From assembly GCA_050260775.1 (NCBI GenBank), contig JBLNCP010000023.1, positions 1-64,000 of the forward strand: 64,000 bases of DNA, given 5' to 3'. Of the stretch, positions 33,185-42,642 are shown piece by piece; position 1 is the stretch's first letter, and every line of letters begins with the position of its first letter. The translations under genes were made by a program, and so were the position numbers. The notes under the pieces were generated by a model. It worked only from the letters and a program-made list of their open reading frames with translations, was not told the origin of the DNA and ran no database searches. The DNA comes from CALABS01 sp050260775. GTDB lineage: Bacteria; Pseudomonadota; Alphaproteobacteria; Rhodospirillales; Magnetospirillaceae.

Positions 33185-34360
33185 ATGGAATACGACGTCG
33201 TCATCGTCGGGGCGGGCGCCGCCGGCCTGCTGTGTGCCGCCCGCGCCGGCCTGCGCGGCCGCCGGGTGCTGGTGCTCGACCACAACGACCAGCCCGGCCG
33301 CAAGATCCTGATCTCGGGCGGCGGACGCTGCAACTTCACCAACCGCCGCGTCGGCCCCGAGAACTTCCTGTCCGAGAACCCCCATTTCGCCACCTCGGCG
33401 CTCAAGCGCTTCACCCCGGCCGATTTCCTCGAGCTGGTGAGGGCCCACCGCATCGCCTGGCACGAGCGCGACCACGGCCAGCTGTTCTGCGACGAGTCGG
33501 CGCGCCAGATCGTCGACATGCTGCTGGCCGAATGCGCGGCCGCCGCCGTCGACATCCGCTGTTCCGTCAAGGTGGGCGCCGTCTCCGGCGACGGGCCCTT
33601 CCGGGTCGAGACCGATGCCGGCACCGTGACGGCCGAGGCGCTGGTGCTGGCCACCGGCGGCCTGTCCATCCCCAAGATCGGCGCCACCGGCTTCGCCCAT
33701 ACGGTGGCCCGGCGCTATGGCCTGGGGGTGGTGCCGCCCCGCCCCGCCCTGGTGCCGCTGACCTTCTCCGAGCGCGACCTCGATTTCCTGCGTCCCCTGG
33801 CCGGCATCTCGGTGGATGCGACGGTGGCGGCCGGCAAGGCGCGCTTCCGCGAGGCGCTGCTGTTCACCCATCGCGGCCTGTCCGGGCCGGCCGTCCTCCA
33901 AGCCTCCTCGTATTGGCGCGAGGGCGAGGCGATCACCGTCGACCTGGCTCCCGACCTCGATGCGGCCGCGCACCTGCTGGCGCGCAAGCGCGAGCGGCCC
34001 CGTGCCGAGGTGAAGACCATCGTCGCCGAATTGCTGCCGGCCCGGCTTGCCCACGGCCTGGTGGCGCAGTCCGGCGTGGGCGAGCGCCCGATCGGCGAGG
34101 TGGGCAATGCCCTGCTCACCGAGCTGGCGGCGCGGCTCAAGGGGTGGCGCCTGGTCCCCACCGGCACCGAAGGCTGGCGCACCGCCGAGGCCACCCTGGG
34201 CGGGGTCGACACCGCGGCGCTGTCGTCGAAGACCATGGCGGCCAAGGCCCATCCCGGCCTGTACGTGGTCGGCGAGGCCGCCGACGTCACCGGCTGGCTG
34301 GGCGGCTACAACTTCCATTGGGCCTGGGCCAGCGGCTGGGTCGCCGGGCAGTTCGCGTGA
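33185..34360 (+). CDS. YhiN/HI0933-family FAD-dependent oxidoreductase
   Basis: A 391-residue flavoprotein of the HI0933/BaiN type; catalysis in vivo is mostly unknown, though some members reduce bile acid intermediates or carry other flavin reactions. Visible are the dinucleotide-binding motif VIVGAGAAGLLCAARAG (about 6-22), the family block GRKILISGGGRCNFTN, LATGGLSIPKIGATG, LLFTHRGLSGPAVLQ, and the C-terminal FAD motif GLYVVGEAADVTGWLGGYN. Length is typical. It stands before the SxtJ-carbamoyltransferase pair, separated by 69 bp. Confidence 0.92.
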   Translation: MEYDVVIVGAGAAGLLCAARAGLRGRRVLVLDHNDQPGRKILISGGGRCNFTNRRVGPENFLSENPHFATSALKRFTPADFLELVRAHRIAWHERDHGQLFCDESARQIVDMLLAECAAAAVDIRCSVKVGAVSGDGPFRVETDAGTVTAEALVLATGGLSIPKIGATGFAHTVARRYGLGVVPPRPALVPLTFSERDLDFLRPLAGISVDATVAAGKARFREALLFTHRGLSGPAVLQASSYWREGEAITVDLAPDLDAAAHLLARKRERPRAEVKTIVAELLPARLAHGLVAQSGVGERPIGEVGNALLTELAARLKGWRLVPTGTEGWRTAEATLGGVDTAALSSKTMAAKAHPGLYVVGEAADVTGWLGGYNFHWAWASGWVAGQFA

Positions 34361-34429
34361 GGGCGGTTGCCCATCGTGGAGGTGGCCGCTAGTGTTTCCG
34401 AAACAGGTAGCCCCGAACTTCGGGCCGAT

Positions 34430-34687
34430 ATGACCGCTCAAGCCCGCACCGACGACCTTCAGTGGCCGAACCCGATCTGGTTCCGCTTCGGGCTGACCCT
34501 GGCCAAGCTGATCCTGCCGATCCTCCTGGGCGCGATATTTCTCGCCGTGATCACCCCGTTCGGCCTGGCGATGCGCCTGCTCGGCCGCGACCCGCTGCGC
34601 TTGAAGGCCGACCCTCAAGCCAAGACTTACTGGATCACGTGCACACCCGGTGGTGCGGGGCCGAACTCCAAGAAGACCCGATCATGA
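34430..34687 (+). CDS. SxtJ-like small membrane protein
   Basis: An 85-residue protein with one hydrophobic helix pair (FGLTLAKLILPILLGAIFLA and the following VITPFGLAMRLLG) and the motif LGRDPLRLKADPQAKTYWI, which matches the SxtJ-like family named after the saxitoxin cluster gene. Members nearly always neighbour NodU/CmcH-type carbamoyltransferases, as here, where the stop overlaps the next start by 4 bp (ATGA). ATG 34430 is chosen; TTG 34367 would lengthen it by 21 residues. Function is unknown; a scaffold or membrane anchor for the carbamoyltransferase product is a possibility. Confidence 0.75.
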   Translation: MTAQARTDDLQWPNPIWFRFGLTLAKLILPILLGAIFLAVITPFGLAMRLLGRDPLRLKADPQAKTYWITCTPGGAGPNSKKTRS

Positions 34688-36501
34688 GGGTTCTCGGCAT
34701 TTCGGCTTATCGGGCCGACAGCGCGGCAGCGCTGGTCGACGACGGGGGCATCGTTGCCGCCGCCCAGGAGGAACGCTTCACCCGCAAGAAGCAGGACGCC
34801 GGGTTCCCGCAGAACGCCATCCGCTACTGCCTGGCTGAGGCCGGCTGCCGGCTGGCCGACCTCGACCTCGTGGTGTTCCACGGCAAGCCGCTCCTGGAAT
34901 TCGAGCGCCAGCTGGCGACCCATCTCTCTTTCGCGCCGCGCGGCGTTCGCACGTTCAAGGCGGCCCTGCCGAAGCTGTTCCAAAAGGGGAAGCTGCGCAG
35001 GGATCTGCTAAGGCTCGACCCGGGGTTCGACGCCGGCCGCCAGCTGTTCAGCGCACACCATTTGAGCCACGCCGCCTCGGCCTTCTTTCCCTCGCCGTTC
35101 CAGGACGCGGCGGTGCTGACCATCGACGGCGCCGGCGAGTGGGCCACGACCTCGCTCGCCATGGGCACCGGGAACAGGCTGGAGATCACGCGGGAGATCC
35201 ACTTCCCCCACTCGCTTGGCCTGTTCTATTCCGCGTTCACCTATTACACCGGGTTCAAGGTCAATTCCGGCGAATACAAGATGATGGGCTTGGCTCCCTA
35301 CGGATCGCCCCTCTACGCCAGGCGGATCCTCGACCACCTCATCGACGTCAAGGACGACGGCAGCTTCCGCCTCAACCAGGACTATTTCGACGATTGTGCC
35401 GGCCTGACCATGACCGGGCCGAAATTCGCCGCCCTGTTCGGCCAGCCGGTCCGCCGCGCCGACACGGACCCGCTGACCCAGTTCCACATGGACATCGCCG
35501 CGTCGGCGCAGGCGGTGACCGAGGAGGTGGTGCTGAAGCTGGCCCGGGCGATCCGCCGCGACACCGGCGCCCGCAACCTGTGCCTGGCCGGGGGCGTCGC
35601 GCTTAATTGCGTCGCCAACGGCAAGCTGGTCCGCGAAGGCATCTTCGACAATGTGTGGGTGCAGCCGGCGGCCGGCGATGCCGGCGGCGCGCTGGGCGCC
35701 GCCTTGGCCGGCACCTACATCTATGGCGGGCTGAAACGCCAAGTCGGCTCCGGCGACGCCATGGCCGGGTCGTACCTGGGACCGCAATGGCGCCAGGACG
35801 ACATCGAGCACCGCCTGACCATGGCCGGCGCCCGCTTTGCGGTGCTGACCGACGACGCGGTGATCGAGACCACCGCCCAGGCCCTGGCCGAGCAGAAGGC
35901 GATCGGATGGATGCAGGGCCGGATGGAGTTCGGTCCGCGCGCGCTCGGCAACCGCTCGATCCTCGGCGACCCCCGCTCGCCGACCATGCAGAAGACGCTC
36001 AACCTCAAGGTCAAGTACCGCGAGAGCTTCCGCCCGTTCGCCCCCTCGGTGTTGAGCGAGGACGTCGGCGAGTGGTTCGAGCTGGGCTCCGAGTCCCCCT
36101 ACATGCTGGTGGTGGCCCCGGTGCGGGAAAGCCATCGCCGCGCCATGACCGAAGAGGAGCGCGCGCTGTTCGGCATCGACAAGCTCAACGTGCCGCGCTC
36201 CAGCATTCCGGCGGTCACCCATGTCGATTATTCGGCTCGCATCCAGACGGTGCACGCCGACACCAATCCCCGCTACCACGCGCTCATTTCCGCCTTCAAG
36301 CGGCGGACCGGCTGCGGCGTGGTGGTCAACACCAGCTTCAACGTCCGCGGCGAGCCCATCGTCAACACTCCCGAGGATGCCTTCCGCTGCTTCATGGGCA
36401 GCGAGATCGACGTCCTGGTGGTGGGCAATTGCTATCTAATCAAGGAGGAGCAGGATCCCGCCCTCAAGCTCGACTACAAGAACGCCTTCGAGCTCGACTG
36501 A
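34684..36501 (+). CDS. NodU/CmcH-family carbamoyltransferase
   Basis: O-carbamoyltransferase of 605 residues using carbamoyl phosphate and ATP to carbamoylate a hydroxyl of a sugar, antibiotic or lipid precursor. The N-terminal Kae1-like domain shows GISAYRADSAAALV, the metal-binding HHLSHAASAFFPS, LTIDGAGEW, GEYKMMGLAPYG and LCLAGGVALNCVANG; the C-terminal YrdC-like part has GRMEFGPRALGNRSILGDPR and VNTSFNVRGEPIVNTPEDA. No sugar, antibiotic or capsule cluster surrounds it, so the substrate is open. It is read with the SxtJ-like gene and followed by a strong terminator. Confidence 0.9.
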   Translation: MRVLGISAYRADSAAALVDDGGIVAAAQEERFTRKKQDAGFPQNAIRYCLAEAGCRLADLDLVVFHGKPLLEFERQLATHLSFAPRGVRTFKAALPKLFQKGKLRRDLLRLDPGFDAGRQLFSAHHLSHAASAFFPSPFQDAAVLTIDGAGEWATTSLAMGTGNRLEITREIHFPHSLGLFYSAFTYYTGFKVNSGEYKMMGLAPYGSPLYARRILDHLIDVKDDGSFRLNQDYFDDCAGLTMTGPKFAALFGQPVRRADTDPLTQFHMDIAASAQAVTEEVVLKLARAIRRDTGARNLCLAGGVALNCVANGKLVREGIFDNVWVQPAAGDAGGALGAALAGTYIYGGLKRQVGSGDAMAGSYLGPQWRQDDIEHRLTMAGARFAVLTDDAVIETTAQALAEQKAIGWMQGRMEFGPRALGNRSILGDPRSPTMQKTLNLKVKYRESFRPFAPSVLSEDVGEWFELGSESPYMLVVAPVRESHRRAMTEEERALFGIDKLNVPRSSIPAVTHVDYSARIQTVHADTNPRYHALISAFKRRTGCGVVVNTSFNVRGEPIVNTPEDAFRCFMGSEIDVLVVGNCYLIKEEQDPALKLDYKNAFELD

Positions 36502-36547
36502 TCCGCGGCGCGGCAGAGGCGGCAGCTTACCGGGTCCGGAAAAGGAG

Positions 36548-36579
36548 AAGGCCCCAAGCGGCGTTCCGCTTGGGGCCTT
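36548..36579. terminator. Bidirectional intrinsic terminator (carbamoyltransferase and tRNA-Arg)
   Basis: A 14-bp perfect stem, AAGGCCCCAAGCGG (36548-36561) with 36566-36579, has a four-base loop. On the minus strand it starts four bases after the tRNA 3' end and is followed by CTCCTTTTCC; on the plus strand it ends the carbamoyltransferase transcript. Confidence 0.8.
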
Positions 36580-36582
36580 CAA

Positions 36583-36659
36583 TGGCGCGCCCGGAAGGAC
36601 TCGAACCTCCAGCCCTCAGATTCGTAGTCTGATGCTCTATCCAATTGAGCTACGGGCGC
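36583..36659 (-). tRNA. tRNA-Arg (anticodon ACG)
   Basis: 77-base tRNA with a seven-pair acceptor stem (GCGCCCG with CGGGCGC), D arm, anticodon loop CTACGAA, variable loop, T arm GGTTCGAGTCC and an encoded CCA end. The anticodon ACG (A34 read as inosine) decodes CGU/CGC/CGA arginine codons. It is a single gene transcribed leftward from its own promoter. Confidence 0.96.
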
Positions 36660-36696
36660 TTCGTCCGCCAGGCGCTGCCCGGCGGCGAGGGTCGGG

Positions 36697-36725
36697 ACCA
36701 TACACAAACCCGATCGCCGATGCAA
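36697..36725 (-). promoter_or_regulatory. Promoter of tRNA-Arg
   Basis: On the minus strand TTGCAT (36720-36725) and TATGGT (36697-36702) are 17 bp apart. Expected initiation near 36690 gives a leader of about 30 bases before the tRNA. Confidence 0.6.
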
Positions 36726-36928
36726 GGGTCGAATCACACCCGCCCGATCGGGTCGCTTGCAGTTAAAACCATACACCATTTGGTACGAATCCCGCTTGTC
36801 CCCCCCTTGCCGTTTGCGTAAAATCCGCCGACGATTGGCGGGGGCAAGTCCCATTTCCTCAAAATATATAGTTTTTGCTACCCGGCGGATGAGATCGATC
36901 TGGCGAACTAAAAGGTAAGCGAGTCCCA

Positions 36929-38026
36929 ATGGCCCTGAAGACAACTCATGCCGCAGCCTTGTGCGCGGTTCTCCTGGCAGGCGGATGCTCGTTCGCCGAG
37001 GATGCGCTTTTCCCGTCCTCCGGCACGGTCCAGCAGACCAATGTGGCGCCGCCGGCGCTCGGCAGCGGCAGCTTCGAGCCTCCGGGCGTCACCGCGGGGG
37101 CGCCGACCGGCACCTTCGTCGGCCAGAAGGTCGCCAGCCTGCGCAACGACCTGCAGCAGCTGCAGGCCACCCTGGTCCGCCACAACCAGGCGCTCCAGGC
37201 CATCCGCAACGACACGGTCCAGGATTCGCAGCGCTACCACGGCACCGTCGCCGCGGTGAACGCGCGCCTGCAGGTCGGCACCACCCCGGGCAACCCGATC
37301 CTGACCCAGCAGTGGAACGCCGCCCAGGGCGAGCTCGACCGCATCAACGACGACGTGCTGAAGATGAACCGGCTGTCCAACGACGTCACCGCGTCGTCCG
37401 GCCTGGCCGCCTACCTGCTGGAATCGGTGCGCGCCGCCCGGTCGCTGTCCGGCGCGGTCGACGAGGACCATCGCCAGCTCCGCATCCTCGAGGACGAGAC
37501 CAACCGCACCGTCGTGCTGATCGAGCGCCTGCTGACCGAGCTGTCCGAGGACATCCAGCGCCAGCAGCAGTACATCGCCAACGAGCGCCAGAACCTCAAC
37601 ACCCTGGCGGTGGCCATCAAGAACGGCCAGCTCTACGGCGCCTCGCTCGCCACCCGCGGCGGCACGGCCTCCCCGACCTCGTTCGACGCGGCCTCCGCCG
37701 CCGCTCCCCGCTCCGCCGTGGTGAGCGACGACGCGCTGGTGACCATCCGCTTCAACAAGCCGAACACCGATTACGAAGGCATGCTGTACAGCGCGGTGAA
37801 GAGCGCGCTGGACCGCCGCCCCGGCGCCACCTTCGACGTGGTCGCGGTGTCGCCCACCGGCAACACCCCCGGCTCGCAGGCGCTGGGCTCCGGCGCCGCC
37901 CGCCGCAACGCCGAATCGGTGGTGCGCTCGCTGACCAACATGGGCCTGCCGGCCAGCCGCATCCGCGTCTCCTCGACCACCAGCGCGGCGACCCAGACCG
38001 GCGAGGTCAAGGTCTACGTCCGCTAA
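36929..38026 (+). CDS. Lipoprotein with coiled coil and OmpA-like C-terminus
   Basis: Predicted lipoprotein of 365 residues, unassigned. The signal peptide ends in the lipobox LAGGC (Cys20). A coiled-coil-rich middle (about 65-235, LRNDLQQLQATLVRHNQAL, LRILEDETNRTVVLIERLL, DIQRQQQYIANERQ) leads to a Ser/Ala-rich linker and a C-terminal domain with an OmpA-like pattern (VTIRFNKPNTDYEGMLYSAV, ARRNAESVVRSLTNMGLPAS, EVKVYVR), suggesting peptidoglycan or envelope anchoring. AAAAGG precedes the start by about a dozen bases. A 203-bp AT-rich leader with TATATA at 36866-36871 lies upstream, and a textbook terminator follows. Confidence 0.75.
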   Translation: MALKTTHAAALCAVLLAGGCSFAEDALFPSSGTVQQTNVAPPALGSGSFEPPGVTAGAPTGTFVGQKVASLRNDLQQLQATLVRHNQALQAIRNDTVQDSQRYHGTVAAVNARLQVGTTPGNPILTQQWNAAQGELDRINDDVLKMNRLSNDVTASSGLAAYLLESVRAARSLSGAVDEDHRQLRILEDETNRTVVLIERLLTELSEDIQRQQQYIANERQNLNTLAVAIKNGQLYGASLATRGGTASPTSFDAASAAAPRSAVVSDDALVTIRFNKPNTDYEGMLYSAVKSALDRRPGATFDVVAVSPTGNTPGSQALGSGAARRNAESVVRSLTNMGLPASRIRVSSTTSAATQTGEVKVYVR

Positions 38027-38049
38027 TCCCGGCTGAGTGCCGGAATGCG

Positions 38050-38080
38050 AAACCCCCGGGGGCGACCCCGGGGGTTTTTG
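38050..38080 (+). terminator. Intrinsic terminator of lipoprotein gene
   Basis: AAACCCCCGGGG (38050-38061) pairs with 38066-38077 around a GCGA tetraloop, ending in five T. It lies 23 bp past the stop codon. Confidence 0.9.
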
Positions 38081-38098
38081 TTTGCGGCGTCCGGCAGG

Positions 38099-38193
38099 CC
38101 CCCACCCCGGCCCTCCCCCAGCAAGCTGGGGGAGGGGGAAGCCGATGGAACTCCCTCCCCCGCATCGGGCGTGGGGGAGGGCCGGGGTGGGGG
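38099..38193. repeat. G/C-rich dispersed palindrome with perfect 21-bp inverted repeats
   Basis: The outer arms 38099-38119 and 38173-38193 are perfect reverse complements (21 bp; the right arm reads GGGGGAGGGCCGGGG then TGGGGG). Inside, CCCCCAGC and GCTGGGGG (38115-38122, 38125-38132) form a competing hairpin. The right arm fits a G-quadruplex pattern (four G runs of 3-5). It lies between two terminators that face each other, so it is probably untranscribed. This wording is a known kind of dispersed repeat in high-GC Proteobacteria. Confidence 0.7.
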
Positions 38194-38211
38194 CTATCGC
38201 CGGCCTGGAAC

Positions 38212-38239
38212 AAAAAGGGCGCCGTTTCCGGCGCCCTTT
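38212..38239 (-). terminator. Intrinsic terminator of typA
   Basis: AAAGGGCGCCG (38214-38224) pairs with 38229-38239 around a four-base loop; on the minus strand the stem is followed by TTTTT. It begins 3 bp past the typA stop. Confidence 0.9.
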
Positions 38240-38242
38240 CGC

Positions 38243-40057
<1,815 letters not shown>

Positions 40058-40067
40058 GGGACGCTTA

Positions 40068-41075
40068 TCAGTGATCGTGGGGGGCACCGAGCTTCTGGCG
40101 AACCAGCTCGGCAAGCGGATGTTCAGGGCGCGCGCCGAAATGGCTGATCACCTCGCCGGCGGCGATGCCGCCCAAGACGGCGCAGGTGGCCAGGTCACGG
40201 CCCTGGGTGAAGCCGGCCAGGAAGCCGGCGGCATAGAGGTCGCCGGCCCCGGTGGTGTCCACCACCTGGGACACGCGGTCGGCGCCGACCACGTGGACGT
40301 CCTCGTCGGTCACCACCACCGAACCCTTGGCGCCGCGGGTCACGGCGGCGACGCGGCAGTGGCCGCGCGCCTCCTTGAGCGCCGTGTCGAAATCGTCGGT
40401 GCGGTAGAGCGACATCAGTTCGGCGTCGTTGGCGAACAGGATGTCGACATGGTTGGCGACCAGGTCAAGGAAGGCGGCGCGGTGACGGTCGACGCAGAAG
40501 GGGTCCGACAGCGACAGCGACACCAGGCGCCCGGCCTTGTGGGCGGCGTCGGCCGCCTTGAGGAAGGCGCGCTTGGCCAGCGGCGGATCGTACAGGTAGC
40601 CCTCGAGGTAGGTGACCTGCGAGGCGGCGATCAGGCCGTCGTCCACGTCGGCCGGGGTCAGCTCGATGCAGGCGCCGAGATAGGTCAGCATGGTGCGCTG
40701 GGCATCGGGGGTGACCAGCACGAAGCAGCGTGCGGTCGAGGGGCCGTCGGTTGCCGCCACCGTGTCGAAGGCGACCCGCGAATTGCGGATGTCGTGGCTG
40801 AACACCTGCCCCAGCTGGTCGCTCTTGACCTTGCCGATGTAGGCGGCGCGGCCGCCGAGCGAGGCGATGCCGACCATGGTGTTGGCGGCCGACCCGCCCG
40901 AGCACTCGATGCCAGGGGGAAGGCGGTCGTAAATTCGATCGGCCTCGGCGGCGTCGATCAGCGTCATGACTCCCTTGGTCAGCTCGAGCTCGGCCAGCAG
41001 GGCATCATCGGCATGCACGAGCACGTCGACGATCGCGTTGCCGATGCCGGCGACGTGGAAACGGGTGTCCGCCAT
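40068..41075 (-). CDS. PfkB-family sugar/adenosine kinase
   Basis: Ribokinase-fold kinase of 335 residues, most like bacterial adenosine kinases. It shows VAGIGNAIVDVLVHADDALL at the N-terminus, the first PfkB signature GGSAANTMVGIASLGGRAAYIGKV, ELMSLYRTDDF, and the second signature DTTGAGDLYAAGFLAGF with the catalytic Asp (about 278). The substrate, adenosine, is probable but not certain. ATG 41075 is chosen by homology. It is upstream of typA by 10 bp, an arrangement common in Rhodospirillales. Confidence 0.87.
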   Translation of the reverse strand: MADTRFHVAGIGNAIVDVLVHADDALLAELELTKGVMTLIDAAEADRIYDRLPPGIECSGGSAANTMVGIASLGGRAAYIGKVKSDQLGQVFSHDIRNSRVAFDTVAATDGPSTARCFVLVTPDAQRTMLTYLGACIELTPADVDDGLIAASQVTYLEGYLYDPPLAKRAFLKAADAAHKAGRLVSLSLSDPFCVDRHRAAFLDLVANHVDILFANDAELMSLYRTDDFDTALKEARGHCRVAAVTRGAKGSVVVTDEDVHVVGADRVSQVVDTTGAGDLYAAGFLAGFTQGRDLATCAVLGGIAAGEVISHFGARPEHPLAELVRQKLGAPHDH

Positions 41076-41254
41076 GGGAGTGTCTCTGTTCGTTTCGCGG
41101 GCGATTTGCCAGGGCCGGCCACCTTCAGGGGCTGGCGCGTCGCGGCGCAGTATAGCCAGCACGCCGCCCGCGACAACCGAAATCGGGCGGGGGCCAAGAG
41201 AATCGCGCCATTCGCCCTCCTTGGCGTGCCGGCGGGGGCGTGGTTCAATGGGCC

Positions 41255-41938
41255 ATGCTCATCGCCTCCCTGTTCAAGGCCTTCTCCCAGCTCGACGACC
41301 CCCGGTTGCGCCGTGTCCTCGGCCTGGGCGTGCTCGGGGCCGTCGTCGCCTACGCCGCCCTGGTCGCCGCCGCCTGGCTGCTGCTGACCCGCGTCGACTG
41401 GCTGCCCCAGGCCTGGGAAAACACCGTGGTCGGGGTCGCCGGCATCCTGTCGGCCGTGGTCCTGCCCCTGCTGTTCTTCCCGGCGCTGGTGACCCTGGTG
41501 ATGAGCCCGATGCTGGAGCGGGTCGCCGACGCCGTCGAGGAGCGCCACTATCCCCAGCTCAACTGGCCGCGGCCGCAGCCTTGGGCCGAGGTTCTGGCCA
41601 CCACCCTGCGCTTCCTGCTCGTCACCTTGGCGGTCAATCTGGCGGCCCTGCCGGTCTACGGGCTGTTGCTGTTCACCGGGCTGGCCTTCCCGATCGCCTA
41701 CGCCGTCAACGGCTACCTGCTGGGACGCGAGTATTTCGAGCTGGTGGCGCTGCGGCGGCTGGACCCGCCCCGGGCGCGCCAGCTGTACCGGGACCGTCTC
41801 GGCCAGCTATGGCTGGGCGGCATCGTCATCGCCTTCCTGTTCAGCATCCCGGTGCTCAATCTCGCCGCCCCGGTGATCGGCGCCGCCTTCATGACGCACG
41901 TGTTCCAGGCATTGCGGCGCGACGCGCTGGAGCTATAA
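41255..41938 (+). CDS. EI24-domain (CysZ-like) membrane protein
   Basis: Integral membrane protein of 227 residues of the EI24/CysZ family, whose characterised member CysZ takes up sulfate; alphaproteobacterial members are only loosely annotated. Visible are LFKAFSQLDDPRLRRVLGLG, four to six hydrophobic helices including a long pair in the first half, the motif YAVNGYLLGREYFELVALRR (the strongest family match), and VPVLNL-like SIPVLNLAAPVIGAAFMTH. ATG 41255 is used; a GTG at 41240 is possible. Divergent from the kinase gene. Confidence 0.85.
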   Translation: MLIASLFKAFSQLDDPRLRRVLGLGVLGAVVAYAALVAAAWLLLTRVDWLPQAWENTVVGVAGILSAVVLPLLFFPALVTLVMSPMLERVADAVEERHYPQLNWPRPQPWAEVLATTLRFLLVTLAVNLAALPVYGLLLFTGLAFPIAYAVNGYLLGREYFELVALRRLDPPRARQLYRDRLGQLWLGGIVIAFLFSIPVLNLAAPVIGAAFMTHVFQALRRDALEL

Positions 41939-41966
41939 TCCGCCCAACTTTTGCCGCGGATTCCCC

Positions 41967-42386
41967 ATGCGCCTCCAACCCCTGCGCCTTCAAATCGTCG
42001 CCGCCATCGCGCCCTTGCTCGTGCTCGCCGCCTGCGGCGGCATGCCCCAGAACGCCGAGAGCGGCATCGGAGGGCCAGGTCGCGGCATGGGCGACGAACT
42101 GGCGGTGATGCCCCCCCCCGGGCCGGTGACCGAGCCGGCCCGCCTCAAGGGCCTCAACCCCATGCAGGTGCGCGCGGTGCTGGGACGGCCGGTGTTCACC
42201 CGCCGCGACAACCCGGCCGAGATCTGGCAATACCGAGCCCGGGCCTGCACCCTCGACCTGTTCATCTACGACGAGAAGAACGGCCAGACGGTCTCGCACT
42301 ACGCCGTCCGCAGCCCCAGCCACGTGCCCGAGCAGGAATGCTTCCAGGAGCTCCTGGCCAAGAGCCGGGGCGTCCCGGCGGGTTGA
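41967..42386 (+). CDS. Small lipoprotein with BamE/SmpA-like domain
   Basis: Predicted lipoprotein of 139 residues: a signal peptide ending LVLAACGG (Cys23), a Gly/Pro-rich linker, then a compact domain (about 60-125, GLNPMQVRAVLGRPVFTRRD and EIWQYRARACTLDLFIYDE) that resembles the BamE/OmlA fold with its helix and three strands. Two Cys (in RACTLDLF and EQECFQEL) may pair. It is 28 bp behind the EI24 gene. Role in outer-membrane assembly is inferred from the fold only. Confidence 0.7.
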   Translation: MRLQPLRLQIVAAIAPLLVLAACGGMPQNAESGIGGPGRGMGDELAVMPPPGPVTEPARLKGLNPMQVRAVLGRPVFTRRDNPAEIWQYRARACTLDLFIYDEKNGQTVSHYAVRSPSHVPEQECFQELLAKSRGVPAG

Positions 42387-42400
42387 TGGTTCTTAGATAG

Positions 42401-42492
42401 CCCTCAGGCGCCGGGCGGGGCGCCTCCGCGCCCCTTGGCTCACGCTCCGCATTCGCTGCGCGGGGCCTCAATGGCCCAGTCGCGCGCTGGTG
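42401..42492. repeat. Tandem repeat, copy 1
   Basis: About 92 bp starting CCCTCAGGCGCCGGGCGGGG and ending CAGTCGCGCGCTGGTG. It is duplicated at 42508-42597 with a period of 107 bp and only a few differences (two single-base deletions, a cgcc to gcgt region and c/t changes). No reading frame is conserved. The last 47 bases are almost identical between copies. Confidence 0.8.
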
Positions 42493-42507
42493 CTGGTTCC
42501 CTTAGAG

Positions 42508-42597
42508 CCCTCAGGCGCCGGGCGGGCGCGTCCGCGCCCTTGGCTTACGCTCCGCATTCGCTGCGCGGGGCCTCAATGGCCCAGTCGCGCGCTGGTG
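42508..42597. repeat. Tandem repeat, copy 2
   Basis: Second copy (90 bp) of the 42401-42492 unit, directly followed by a 28-bp TTCGTG-type dispersed repeat. Unit contains GCATTCGCTGCGCGGGGCCTC, with self-complementary GCGC and GGCC stretches that can fold. Confidence 0.8.
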
Positions 42598-42610
42598 CGC
42601 TCCGTCCCGT

Positions 42611-42638
42611 CTTCGTGGCTTCGTGTCTTCGTGGTGAA
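42611..42638. repeat. TTCGTG-type dispersed repeat, copy A
   Basis: 28-bp unit beginning CTTCGTGGCTTCGTG and ending CTTCGTGGTGAA, one mismatch from the copy at 51147-51174. It lies 5 bp before the 3' end of nth and may act in its 3' untranslated region. Confidence 0.7.
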
Positions 42639-42642
42639 AATT

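Noticed and set aside
42401..42597. CRISPR array from repeated units
   Set aside because: Only two units in direct tandem, no short repeat-spacer alternation and no cas genes.
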